From assembly GCA_011754535.1 (NCBI GenBank), contig JAAQVN010000001.1:2356001-2420000 (forward strand): a stretch of DNA of 64,000 nt, in the 5' to 3' direction. Made by a program: the position numbers and the translations under genes. Positions 54,025 to 62,233 of the stretch are shown here, piece by piece. The stretch's first letter is position 1, and the number at the start of each line of letters is the position of its first letter. The DNA comes from Enterobacter asburiae. Its GTDB lineage: Bacteria > Pseudomonadota > Gammaproteobacteria > Enterobacterales > Enterobacteriaceae. The notes beneath the pieces were generated by a model. That model was not told the DNA's origin. It saw only the letters and a list, made by a program, of their open reading frames with translations, and did no database searches.

Positions 54025-55020
54025 ATGTTCAGCAAACTCGCTTATTCAACGCTTGCTCTCACCGTTTCCCTTGGCACCGTCATGTCATGTCAGGCCGAAG
54101 TCACCGGCACTAACTTCGCGGCGGCTTTCGATCGTCCACAGCAAATTAACGCAGGCGATCTTAACGTCGGGTATGTCGACATTGGTCCTAAAGACGGCCA
54201 ACCGGTTATTTTATTACACGGCTGGCCCTACGATATTCACAGCTACGCTGAAGTCGCGCCTGCGCTGGCGGCAAAAGGCTACCGCGTGATTGTACCTTCC
54301 CTGCGCGGCTACGGCACCACGCGCTTCCTGTCTGCAAAAACACCGCGCAACGGCCAGCCTTCCGCAATGGCGAAAGATATCGTGAACCTGATGGACGCCC
54401 TGAATATCAAGCAGGCGGTATTTGCAGGCTATGACTGGGGCGCCCGTACGGCGGATATCGTTGCGGCGCTGTGGCCAGAACGCGTTAAGTCGCTCGTTTC
54501 GGTGAGCGGTTATCTCATCAGCAGCCAGCAGATTGGCAAACAGCCGTTGCCGCCAAAAGCGGAGCAGCAGTGGTGGTATCAGTTCTATTTCGCCACCGAG
54601 CGTGGTGCTGAAGGCTATGCCAAAAACACCCATGACTTCGCTCGTCTGATCTGGTCTCAGGCCTCGCCTGACTGGAAATTTAGCGATGCAACCTTCAACG
54701 CCAGCGCCAAATCCCTTGATAACCCGGATCACGTTGCGGTGACGCTTAGCAATTATCGCTGGCGCTTAGGGCTGGAAAAAGGCGAGCGCAAATACGACAG
54801 CTACGAGCAAAAGCTGGCCACACTGCCGAATATCACCGTTCCAACGATCACCATCGAAGGCGGAAACAACGGGGCGCCGCATCCGGCACCGCAGGCCTAC
54901 GCGGGTAAATTTACCGGTAAATATGAACACCGTACCTTCGGCGCAACCGTGGGGCACAATCCCCCTCAGGAAGATCCGCAGGATTTCGTCAAGGCAGTTG
55001 TTGACGCTGACAAACTCTGA
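54025..55020 (+). CDS. Secreted alpha/beta hydrolase, epoxide-hydrolase/haloalkane-dehalogenase type
   Basis: 331-residue exported hydrolase. The signal region is MFSKLAYSTLALTVSLGTVMSCQA. The SPase I site before EVTG fits best; a degenerate lipobox VMSC is also possible. The oxyanion motif is HGWP (about 65-68). The nucleophile is Asp137 in GYDWGA, and the base is His311 in VGHNPPQEDP. An Asp nucleophile indicates epoxide or haloalkane hydrolysis rather than esterase chemistry. The ATG at 54025 follows GGAG. The response regulator starts 44 bp downstream, so all three genes probably form an operon. Confidence 0.85.
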   Translation: MFSKLAYSTLALTVSLGTVMSCQAEVTGTNFAAAFDRPQQINAGDLNVGYVDIGPKDGQPVILLHGWPYDIHSYAEVAPALAAKGYRVIVPSLRGYGTTRFLSAKTPRNGQPSAMAKDIVNLMDALNIKQAVFAGYDWGARTADIVAALWPERVKSLVSVSGYLISSQQIGKQPLPPKAEQQWWYQFYFATERGAEGYAKNTHDFARLIWSQASPDWKFSDATFNASAKSLDNPDHVAVTLSNYRWRLGLEKGERKYDSYEQKLATLPNITVPTITIEGGNNGAPHPAPQAYAGKFTGKYEHRTFGATVGHNPPQEDPQDFVKAVVDADKL

Positions 55021-55064
55021 AATGTGCTATTTTCAATACGTTACCCTTCGGTCTGGAGATTTCG

Positions 55065-55805
55065 GTGGAGCATATTGATCATATCCTTGTCGTCGATGAC
55101 GACAGGGATATTCGTGAATTGATTATCGACTATCTCGTTAAGTCCGGTTATCGCGCCACTGGCGCGGCAAACGGCAAAGAGATGCGCGTCGTGCTGGATA
55201 AGCAGCATATCGACCTGGTGGTGCTGGACGTTATGATGCCCGGCGACGACGGGCTTACGCTGTGTCGGCAATTACGCGTCGGGAAATATAAAGATCTGCC
55301 CATCCTGATGCTGACGGCGCGCAATGAGGAGACGGACAGGATCCTGGGCCTGGAAATGGGAGCAGACGATTACGTCGTAAAGCCTTTCGTCGCACGAGAA
55401 TTGCTGGCGCGTATCAAAGCGATTTTACGTCGTTTTCGCACGATGCCGCCCAATTTACAGGTCACGGAAGCAGGGCGGTTGGTGACGTTCGGTGAATGGC
55501 AGCTCGATACCGTTGCCCGCCACCTGATTGACCCGGAAGGGGTGATCGTGGCGCTCAGCGGGGCAGAATATCGCCTGCTGCGCGTTTTCCTTGACCACCC
55601 GCAGCGGGTGCTGACCCGCGATCAGCTGCTCAACCTGACTCAGGGGCGTGACGCCGAACTGTTTGAACGCTCAATCGATCTACTGGTTAGCCGGGTTCGC
55701 CAGCGTCTGAATGAAGATGCCCGCACGCCCGCGTATATCAAAACCGTGCGCAGCGAGGGCTACGTTTTTACCATGCCGGTCACTATCAAAGAGGCTAACG
55801 AATGA
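55065..55805 (+). CDS. OmpR-family response regulator
   Basis: 246 residues. The receiver domain (about 6-120) has acidic Asp11-Asp13, phosphoacceptor Asp55 in LVVLDVMMPG and Lys106 in VVKPF. The C-terminal winged helix covers about 145-240 (LSGAEYRLLRVFLDHPQRVLTRDQLL, RSIDLLVSRVRQRL). The start is GTG at 55065 behind GGAG. Overlaps its sensor kinase gene by four bases. Its likely targets are the flanking hydrolase and dipZ, which share promoter blocks. Confidence 0.9.
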   Translation: MEHIDHILVVDDDRDIRELIIDYLVKSGYRATGAANGKEMRVVLDKQHIDLVVLDVMMPGDDGLTLCRQLRVGKYKDLPILMLTARNEETDRILGLEMGADDYVVKPFVARELLARIKAILRRFRTMPPNLQVTEAGRLVTFGEWQLDTVARHLIDPEGVIVALSGAEYRLLRVFLDHPQRVLTRDQLLNLTQGRDAELFERSIDLLVSRVRQRLNEDARTPAYIKTVRSEGYVFTMPVTIKEANE

Positions 55806-57100
55806 CGCTCTGGCCCCGCTCGCTGCTGGCCCGCTTGCTGATCGTCGTGCTGCCCGGACTGTTGCTGGCCAACGCCCTGAGTCTGACGCTGGTCATGATT
55901 GAGCGAATGCACAGCGCCCGAACGGTGATGCTCGGTAATCTGGAATACGATGTCGCGACCAGCGTGGCTATTTTAGACCGCTTACCCGCCAATGAACGCG
56001 CGGCCTGGCTGCCGCGACTTGAACGCGGTAACTACCGCTATATTCTGGGGCCGGGAGAACCCGGCAACGCGCCGACGGATAAGCGTTCGCGGGACGCCAT
56101 CCGAACCTTAAAAGCGACGCTTGCGGCACGGTATCCGCTCAGCTTCACTGCCGTTCCCGGCGCCATTTCACACATCCAGGCGCATCTCACGTTACGCGAT
56201 GGCGCGCCGCTGACCATCGATCTGATCCCACGGATGCCGCCGGTCGCCAGTTGGCTGCCCGTGGTTCTGATTCTGCAGCTGCTCGTGCTGGCTGCCTGCT
56301 CCTGGATCGCCGTGCGGCAGGTGGTACGGCCTTTTTCGCAATTTACCCGCGCGGTAGATTCCCTGGACCCGGCCGCCAACACGACAATGACGGAAAAGGG
56401 GCCGGTTGAGGTGCAGCGTGCAGCGCATGCCTTCAACGCGATGCAGGCGCGAATTCAGTCCTATCTCAGGGAGCGGGCGCAGATCCTGGCGTCCATTTCG
56501 CACGATCTCCAGACGCCCATTACCCGCATGAAGCTTCGTGTTGAGATGGCCGAACAGCCTGAACTGCGCGACAAGCTTTTAAACGACCTTGATAATATGA
56601 CGCGTCTGGTGCGGGAGGGTATTGCGTATGCCCGGTCATCAGAATTGCTGGAAGAAACCTCGCTGAAGCTTGAGCTGAATGCCTGGATAAACAGCATCGC
56701 CTGCGATTATCAGGACATCGGTAAAAACGTGCAGTTTCAGGCAGGTGAAACCCGTTTGCCCATCGTCACGCGTCCTCAGGCGCTTCGCCGGGTGATGACC
56801 AATCTGTTGGATAACGCCCTGAAATTTGGCGAGTACGCCACCATTAGCATTGATGACTCGACTACCGGAGAGGTGACCATTCACATCATGGACGGCGGGC
56901 CGGGTATACCGGATGCCGAACTGGAGGCAGTTTTACAGCCGTTTTATCGTGTGGAAACATCACGCAACCGCGATACCGGCGGGACAGGCCTTGGCCTGGC
57001 GATCGCTGCGCAGCTCACCGCACAGCTGGACGGAAAGCTGAAGCTGGCAAACCGCGCAGAGGGCGGGCTGGACGTCTCAATTACACTCCCGTGCCGTTAA
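55802..57100 (+). CDS. Sensor histidine kinase
   Basis: 432-residue inner-membrane kinase. TM1 is at about 8-32, a periplasmic sensor domain of about 115 residues follows, TM2 is at about 150-171, then HAMP. The H-box is SISHDLQTPITRM with His234; the N-box is MTNLLDNALKFGE, G1 is DGGPGIPD and G2 is GGTGLGLAIA. The signal sensed is unknown. Partner of the preceding response regulator, translationally coupled (ATGA). Confidence 0.9.
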   Translation: MTLWPRSLLARLLIVVLPGLLLANALSLTLVMIERMHSARTVMLGNLEYDVATSVAILDRLPANERAAWLPRLERGNYRYILGPGEPGNAPTDKRSRDAIRTLKATLAARYPLSFTAVPGAISHIQAHLTLRDGAPLTIDLIPRMPPVASWLPVVLILQLLVLAACSWIAVRQVVRPFSQFTRAVDSLDPAANTTMTEKGPVEVQRAAHAFNAMQARIQSYLRERAQILASISHDLQTPITRMKLRVEMAEQPELRDKLLNDLDNMTRLVREGIAYARSSELLEETSLKLELNAWINSIACDYQDIGKNVQFQAGETRLPIVTRPQALRRVMTNLLDNALKFGEYATISIDDSTTGEVTIHIMDGGPGIPDAELEAVLQPFYRVETSRNRDTGGTGLGLAIAAQLTAQLDGKLKLANRAEGGLDVSITLPCR

Positions 57101-57111
57101 TTGTACGGCTT

Positions 57112-57170
57112 TGTATCTGCCGGAAAGGGCGATACAGAGCCAGACAAAAACCACGCTTTTACACATATCC
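57112..57170 (+). promoter_or_regulatory. Two-block control region of dipZ
   Basis: TGTATCTGC (from 57112) with GATACA at 57131-57136 (TGTATC-N13-GATACA), and CGCTTTTACACATATCC at 57154-57170. The two blocks are 42 bp apart, start to start, as in the hydrolase promoter. The second block differs from the other copy at only two of 17 bases. Confidence 0.6.
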
Positions 57171-57235
57171 TGAACACATCCGCACGATGAAATAACCTCA
57201 CTGCAGCGTCGCAGGACTTGTATTGTGAGGTGTTT

Positions 57236-58426
57236 ATGTTTCTGATAATTGCTTTTCTGGGCGGGATGATAAGCCTGCTCAGTCCATGTACGCTCCCGGT
57301 TATTCCACTCCTGTTCGCCGGTTTTCAGGGGCAGCGGCGGCACATTCTGGCGCTGCTCGCGGGGATGATCGTCATGTTCACCCTGGTGGCGATGGTGGTC
57401 ACCGTTGCCAGCGAGTGGATAACAGACGCAACTATCATCGGGCGCTGGATTGCGCTTATCGTTCTGGCCGCGGCCGCGCTGGCCTTAATTTTTCCTGCTT
57501 TTGCCCAGCGTATTGCCGGGCCGGCTGTCAGCGCGGGAAATGTCCTCAACGCGCGAAGCGGGCAAACGCGCGGTATGGCATCGGCATTTCTGGCCGGGCT
57601 TGCGGTCGGGCTGCTCTGGTCTCCCTGCGCGGGACCGATCCTGGGCGCCATTTTCAGCATCAATATTGCCGGACATTCGGCCATTGCCACAGGCGCTTTG
57701 CTGGCCGCCTATGGTAGCGGCTGCGCGCTGATGCTGGGTTTACTCGTTCTCGGAGGCCGCACGCTGATGGCGCCGCTGAAAGCCAAATCGTCGCTGATGG
57801 AAAAGCTACGTCAGGGGGCAGGCGTGGTAATGTTAGCGGCCGTCGTCTTTAACGCAACGGGGATGACGTCGGTTCTGCAGGGCGCGAACGGCGTCGCGGA
57901 TCGCCTTGAAACCACGCTGCTGAATCTGGCGAAACCCGCCACGCAGTCGCCGAAGCTTCAGCCGGTAGTGATGACCGAGCCCAGCAGCCAGCTGCCTTCA
58001 TTAAGCGGTGGGACAGGGTGGGTGAACGGTGACCCTGTCACGTCTGAATCCTTGCGCGGGAAAGTGGTTCTGATCGATTTCTGGACCTGGGACTGCATTA
58101 ACTGCCAGCATACGCTTCCGCACGTGCGCGACTGGGCAACAAAATACCAGTCTCAGGGCCTGGTCGTCATAGGAGTACACACGCCTGAATATCCCTGGGA
58201 GAAACCGATCGCCTCGGTGAAAAACGCGGTAAATAAATGGCAACTACCGTACCGGGTTGTAACGGACAACAACTATCAAATCTGGAACGCTTTCGGCAAC
58301 CAGTACTGGCCCGCGCACTACTATTTCGACGCAAAAGGCCAGCTGCGCTATACCGCCTTTGGTGAAGGTGATTATGAGCAGCAGGAAAAAGTTATTCAGC
58401 AGCTGCTCAAAGAGGCCCGTTCATAG
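57236..58426 (+). CDS. DipZ-like membrane thiol reductase (CcdA-type membrane domain fused to thioredoxin)
   Basis: 396 residues. The N-terminal CcdA/DsbD-like membrane domain (about 1-215, six helices) has the redox cysteines Cys18 (LLSPCTLPVIP) and Cys131 (WSPCAGPILGA). The C-terminal periplasmic TlpA/thioredoxin domain (about 255-396) has Cys287-Ile-Asn-Cys290. This architecture should pass electrons from cytoplasmic thioredoxin to periplasmic disulphides. Mycobacterial DipZ has a further C-terminal domain that is absent here. The ATG at 57236 follows GAGG by five bases. Confidence 0.88.
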   Translation: MFLIIAFLGGMISLLSPCTLPVIPLLFAGFQGQRRHILALLAGMIVMFTLVAMVVTVASEWITDATIIGRWIALIVLAAAALALIFPAFAQRIAGPAVSAGNVLNARSGQTRGMASAFLAGLAVGLLWSPCAGPILGAIFSINIAGHSAIATGALLAAYGSGCALMLGLLVLGGRTLMAPLKAKSSLMEKLRQGAGVVMLAAVVFNATGMTSVLQGANGVADRLETTLLNLAKPATQSPKLQPVVMTEPSSQLPSLSGGTGWVNGDPVTSESLRGKVVLIDFWTWDCINCQHTLPHVRDWATKYQSQGLVVIGVHTPEYPWEKPIASVKNAVNKWQLPYRVVTDNNYQIWNAFGNQYWPAHYYFDAKGQLRYTAFGEGDYEQQEKVIQQLLKEARS

Positions 58427-58432
58427 CCCCGT

Positions 58433-59191
58433 TCAGGGCTGACGCTGAGCCACAATAAACAGCCGCGGGAAAGCCAGCAGTATCTGCCCGTTTTCCTGGA
58501 GTGGATACTGCTCTTCCAGCAGTTCGTGATAGCGTTTCAGGAAACGTTTCTGCTCGCTCTCGTTCAGATCCTGGAGCCACGGCCGCAAACCGGTGGCGCT
58601 GACCCAGTCAATAATGGCCTGGTGCGAGCTCATTTTATGGAAATAGGTTGTCCGCCAGATATCCACATCGCAGCCGGCCTCCGACAAGATATCGTAATAG
58701 GCATGTACGCCTGGCAGAGGCTCGCGACCGCGGTCAGGATAGTCCTGCTCCAGCGCCACTTCGCGCATCGCTACGTGAGTGGGCTCGAGCCAGTTGTCAG
58801 GCATCTGGATCGCCAGTACGCCATTTAGCGCGAGCAGAGAGACAAGATGAGGCAGAAGATCGTAATGGTCAGGAACCCATTGCAGCGAAGCATTGGCATA
58901 AATCAGACTCAGCGGCTGGCCAGGCTTGTACTGGCGGATATCGGCCTCAACGAACTGGCAGCCGGGCAGTGCACTGCGCGCCTCTTCCAGCATGGCTGGT
59001 GAGTTATCGACGCCGACGATCTGAGCTTTCGGCCAGCGATGGTGCAGCAGCGCCGTGCTATTGCCCGGCCCGCAGCCCAGATCGGCGATGGTGGCGACGT
59101 CATCGAGGGGAATTCTGGCAAGCAGCTCAGCGGCGGGGCGCGTTCGTTCGGCGCCATATTGCAGGTAAAGCGAAGGGTTCCAGTCAGCCAT
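58433..59191 (-). CDS. tam: Trans-aconitate 2-methyltransferase Tam
   Basis: SAM-dependent methyltransferase of 252 residues that methylates trans-aconitate, a spontaneous by-product of cis-aconitate that inhibits aconitase. Nearly identical in pattern to E. coli Tam: [25 protein letters not shown] (SAM site), [15 protein letters not shown] and [12 protein letters not shown]. In E. coli it neighbours yneE; here about 6 kb of accessory genes intervene. Confidence 0.95.
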   Translation of the reverse strand: MADWNPSLYLQYGAERTRPAAELLARIPLDDVATIADLGCGPGNSTALLHHRWPKAQIVGVDNSPAMLEEARSALPGCQFVEADIRQYKPGQPLSLIYANASLQWVPDHYDLLPHLVSLLALNGVLAIQMPDNWLEPTHVAMREVALEQDYPDRGREPLPGVHAYYDILSEAGCDVDIWRTTYFHKMSSHQAIIDWVSATGLRPWLQDLNESEQKRFLKRYHELLEEQYPLQENGQILLAFPRLFIVAQRQP

Positions 59192-59272
59192 CTTCAGATC
59201 TCCGTTTTGCGTGTTTCAGCAAGGATAGCACAGGCCGACACCTGCACCGGGGCAGGCGTCGAGAGCGGCAGG

Positions 59273-59857
59273 TTACAGAATGCCTTTTAGCGCAATATGA
59301 TAGAGCAGCATGATGGTTTTTCCGTCGACGATCTTGCCCGCATCAATTGCCCGCAATGCCTCTTCAAAGGGCATTTCCAGTACGTCGATATCTTCTCCCT
59401 CCGCTTTGATACCGCCGCCTGCGCTGGTTTTGTCCTTCGGCTGATACTCGGCAAGATAGAAGTAGAGTTTCTCCGTGACGGAGCCAGGGCTCATATAGGC
59501 TTCAAAGATTTTCTGCACGCTCGACACGTTAAACCCGGTCTCTTCTTCCGCCTCTGCTTTAATGCGGCTTTCCGGATCCATGTTATCGAGCAGGCCGGCC
59601 GCCGCCTCAATCAGATCGTCCTCATGGCCATTAATAAAGACCGGGAAGCGGAACTGGCGGGTCAGAATCACCGTTTTTTGGTCACGGTTGTAGAGCAGGA
59701 TCGTGGCGCCATTTCCCCGGTCATAAACTTCACGCGTTTGCCGCTGCCATTCGCCATCGCGTCTTTGCAGGTCAAACGTATATTTTTTAAGTAAGTACCA
59801 GTTATCGGACAGCGTTTCACTGTCAATGATGCGCACATCTGCACGTTTTGATTGCAC
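59273..59857 (-). CDS. NUDIX hydrolase, NudK (GDP-mannose pyrophosphatase)-like
   Basis: 194 residues, related to but distinct from E. coli NudK. REVYDRGNGATILLYNRDQKTVILTRQFR is the family hallmark. The NUDIX box (GLLDNMDPESRIKAEAEEETGF, about residues 87-108) keeps the EExG metal-binding core, but the leading Arg of REUXEE is Ala. The start is GTG at 59857 behind AGGAGG. Divergent from a DeoR regulator with shared TTGCACG repeats between them. Confidence 0.88.
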   Translation of the reverse strand: MQSKRADVRIIDSETLSDNWYLLKKYTFDLQRRDGEWQRQTREVYDRGNGATILLYNRDQKTVILTRQFRFPVFINGHEDDLIEAAAGLLDNMDPESRIKAEAEEETGFNVSSVQKIFEAYMSPGSVTEKLYFYLAEYQPKDKTSAGGGIKAEGEDIDVLEMPFEEALRAIDAGKIVDGKTIMLLYHIALKGIL

Positions 59858-59928
59858 GTTTCATCCTCCTTACGTAGAGTAACTATCAATAACAGCATTA
59901 ACGTGCAGTTTCAAGATTAAACATGCAA
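59840..59928. promoter_or_regulatory. TTGCAYG repeats between NUDIX and deoR-type genes
   Basis: TGCACGTTTT (59840-59849), ATTGCACGTTTCAT (59851-59864), AACGTGCA on the opposite strand (59900-59907) and ACATGCAA (59921-59928). The same motif recurs before the gene at 61100. Probable operators of the DeoR-family repressor. Confidence 0.5.
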
Positions 59929-60705
59929 CATCAGGAATCCATGATGCTCACCAGTCAGCGAAAGCAGTTGATCCTCGAAAAGCTCGGCACCGAAGGTCAG
60001 GTTCAGTCAAAAGCGCTAAGCGTTCTCTTCGACGTCTCTGAAGACACCATCCGACGCGATTTACGCGAGCTGGCGGCAGAAGGGCGTTTACAACGGGTTC
60101 ACGGCGGCGCGCTGCCGTCGTCTTCCGCTATTGTGCCTTTCGCGGAACGACAGTCCGTCAAAATGGATGCCAAAAGAAAGGTGGCGCAGAAGGGAGCGCA
60201 GCTGATCTCTTCGGGCCAGGTGGTGATCGTTGACGGAGGAACGACCACCTCAGAGCTGATCGCCTTCTTACCGCATGACCTGCGTATTACCGTGGTGACG
60301 CACAGTCCGAGCATTGCTCTGGGGCTTGTTAATCATCCTTACATCGAAGTGATTCTGATCGGAGGCCGTTTGTATAAGCATTCGATTGTGGCCATCGGCG
60401 CGGCGGCTATTGAAGGCATTGAGAACATTCATGCGGATCTGTTCTTTATGGGCGTGACCGGCATCCATCCGGAAGCAGGGCTGACGACCGGTGATTTCGA
60501 AGAGGCGTGCATCAAACGTGCATTTTCCGGCAGAGCCGCGGAGACGGTTGTCCTTGCGTCGCCGGAAAAAATAAACACGGCGTCATCATTTGTAATAGGC
60601 GATGTGTCCCTGGCAAATACGATTGTCGTCGAAGGCGATACCGATCGTGGCTGGGTGAATGCGGTATCGGAAAAAGGGGTATCGATCGTGCTGGCTACCG
60701 CGTGA
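59923..60705 (+). CDS. DeoR-family transcriptional repressor
   Basis: 260 residues. N-terminal HTH (SQRKQLILEKLGTEGQVQSKALSVLFDVSEDTIRRDLRELAAEGRLQRVHGGAL) and a C-terminal sugar-phosphate-binding DeoRC domain (VIVDGGTTTSELIAFLP, DLFFMGVTGIHPEAGLTTGDFEE). Such proteins usually sense phosphorylated sugars. ATGs at 59923, 59941 and 59944 are all possible; the conserved part begins at MLTSQRK. Likely controls the flanking NUDIX and deoxyribosyltransferase-like genes. Confidence 0.88.
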   Translation: MQHQESMMLTSQRKQLILEKLGTEGQVQSKALSVLFDVSEDTIRRDLRELAAEGRLQRVHGGALPSSSAIVPFAERQSVKMDAKRKVAQKGAQLISSGQVVIVDGGTTTSELIAFLPHDLRITVVTHSPSIALGLVNHPYIEVILIGGRLYKHSIVAIGAAAIEGIENIHADLFFMGVTGIHPEAGLTTGDFEEACIKRAFSGRAAETVVLASPEKINTASSFVIGDVSLANTIVVEGDTDRGWVNAVSEKGVSIVLATA

Positions 60706-60727
60706 GCCAGCCAGAAAACTGGCTGGC
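60706..60727. terminator. Hairpin between convergent deoR-type and NDT-like genes
   Basis: GCCAGCCAG, AAAA loop, CTGGCTGGC: a perfect 9-bp stem between two convergent stops. There is no U-tract on either strand, so termination is possible but unproven. Confidence 0.5.
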
Positions 60728-60737
60728 GCGGGCACCG

Positions 60738-61100
60738 TTAAGCCTGAGGAATGCTTTCAAGTGCGGTATAAATCGTGAGGCCGTGTTTACGGGCAACCTC
60801 TATGTCCATATCCGCGCCCTGAGACGCGCCGGCAATACGATAAATCGCATCGCACTTTGCGATGAGCCGGTGCGCAATGGGATATAGCATCGATTCTGCG
60901 AACTCATCGGCTACAGACTTTGAGCCCGCGGCCTTCGCCAGTGGAAGCGCCAGCCATTCACCAATCACCGGAACGTGGCCGAGCTGGTAAACGGCTAATG
61001 CAGCACGTTCAAGACGGGCAAGATTTTCATCAATGCGGGACTGAACGCCTTCGGTTCCGCTGCGATAGGGGCCGGCAATTAAAATCAGCTGTTGTGTCAT
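60738..61100 (-). CDS. Nucleoside 2-deoxyribosyltransferase-like (DUF4406-type) protein
   Basis: 120 residues of the small Rossmann-like deoxyribosyltransferase superfamily. An N-terminal LILIAGPYRSG phosphate/ribose loop is followed by the late CDAIYRIAGASQGADMDIEVARKHGLTIY block, whose Glu is the expected catalytic residue. No experimentally assigned substrate. The ATG at 61100 was chosen; the 41-codon upstream frame runs through the promoter repeats. It shares TTGCAYG motifs with the NUDIX/deoR promoter. Confidence 0.75.
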   Translation of the reverse strand: MTQQLILIAGPYRSGTEGVQSRIDENLARLERAALAVYQLGHVPVIGEWLALPLAKAAGSKSVADEFAESMLYPIAHRLIAKCDAIYRIAGASQGADMDIEVARKHGLTIYTALESIPQA

Positions 61101-61120
61101 AGATACCTCTGTCAATGTGA

Positions 61121-61199
61121 TTGCATGAAATTGCACGTTTACTACCAATACCATACGGGATTGTTGCATCGTCATGAAACACTTTCGTGCATTATCGTG
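61121..61199. promoter_or_regulatory. TTGCAYG repeat array upstream of the NDT-like gene
   Basis: TTGCATGAAA (61121-61130) and TTGCACGTTT (61131-61140) are direct repeats at 10-bp spacing. Further copies are TTGCATCG (61164-61171) and, on the other strand, TTTCGTGCA (61183-61191) and ATCGTGCAA (about 61194-61202). They match the motif near the DeoR gene. Confidence 0.5.
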
Positions 61200-61250
61200 C
61201 AAAAAAGATGCATAACAGATCATTTAATCGCTTCTGACAGAAGGGCTGAG

Positions 61251-61622
61251 CTACAGACTTTCCGGCACATGGCACACCGCCTCGATATTATGGCCATCAG
61301 GCGAGATGACAAACGCGGCATAGTAATTTTCACCGTATGACCTCAACCCCGGCCCGCCGTTATCACGTCCGCCGGCGCGCAGGGCGGCATGGTAAAACGC
61401 ATCGACCTGCTGGCGCGTGTTGGCCACAAACGCCAGATGCAGAGGAGCAGGTTTATCATTTGTCTGAAAAAGACAAAGCGAAACGTCGCCTGAACTCATT
61501 TCGACACCGTAGTCTGGCGTCCCTTCATCGATGAGTTCTACGCCAAGCGGCTTAAGCGCATGGAGAAAGAAGGTTTTACTTTTTTCATAATCACTGACGC
61601 CAAATTTCACATGATCGAACAT
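61251..61622 (-). CDS. VOC (glyoxalase/dioxygenase-fold) protein
   Basis: 123 residues forming one vicinal-oxygen-chelate module. It starts MFDHVKFGVSDYEKSKTFFLHALKPLGVEL, with LHLAFVANTRQQVDAFYHAALRAGG and a final YAAFVISPDGHNIEAVCH holding the likely Glu ligand. Lyase/dioxygenase-like, substrate unknown. Confidence 0.87.
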   Translation of the reverse strand: MFDHVKFGVSDYEKSKTFFLHALKPLGVELIDEGTPDYGVEMSSGDVSLCLFQTNDKPAPLHLAFVANTRQQVDAFYHAALRAGGRDNGGPGLRSYGENYYAAFVISPDGHNIEAVCHVPESL

Positions 61623-61744
61623 AATAGCTCCTTAAGGGGTGCGAAAGATAAGGAGTATAGAAGTGAAATCAAACCGAAGACGAAAAAGAGCCTATCAGTG
61701 TGACAGAAATCAATGTTACATGGTAACCACAAGCGCTTATCGCT

Positions 61745-62224
61745 TCAATAATCAGTGCATACAAAATAGGGAACCGGCGCAGTTGTGAATATCCAGGCAC
61801 CATTTTTAAGGTTTTTTATTCTGATATGATGAGCCGGTACAGTATTGGAGAGATAAAAATCAGGAATAAAATTCTCAAGAATTGATTTATCTCCAGGCGT
61901 GACGTCTAAAACACCATCGCTAATTTGACTGAGTAAATATTCCCCTTCTTTTTCCCTGTAACGGAATTGTTTTGACAAACTCACCTCGGAGATCTTCATC
62001 TCGCTCTCATAATACTCACCGCTAAGCGTCAAAAAACCCTGTCCATCTTCCATATGGTAGTTTAAAACCGCGCTTAACAATTTGTTATGGTTATGTAGGT
62101 TCACATTAGCCGTACAATAGAAGCCATCACTTGAGATATTATTGTCATTGCCCAGGTAGCCAGCGATACCTGAAGAAACAATCAACACGACAGCAATTAT
62201 ATATTTTAATGGAGTCACGCTCAT
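61745..62224 (-). CDS. FidL-like membrane-anchored protein
   Basis: 159 residues with one N-terminal membrane segment (about 7-24, LKYIIAVVLIVSSGIAGYL) and a periplasmic domain with two cysteines (FYCTANV and the terminal FVCTDY). Size, topology and position directly behind a ToxR-like regulator resemble FidL, which follows MarT in Salmonella SPI-3; the homology was not checked by alignment. The ATG at 62224 behind AAGG was chosen over the GTG at 62230. Low GC. Confidence 0.65.
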   Translation of the reverse strand: MSVTPLKYIIAVVLIVSSGIAGYLGNDNNISSDGFYCTANVNLHNHNKLLSAVLNYHMEDGQGFLTLSGEYYESEMKISEVSLSKQFRYREKEGEYLLSQISDGVLDVTPGDKSILENFIPDFYLSNTVPAHHIRIKNLKNGAWIFTTAPVPYFVCTDY

Positions 62225-62233
62225 AACCACACC

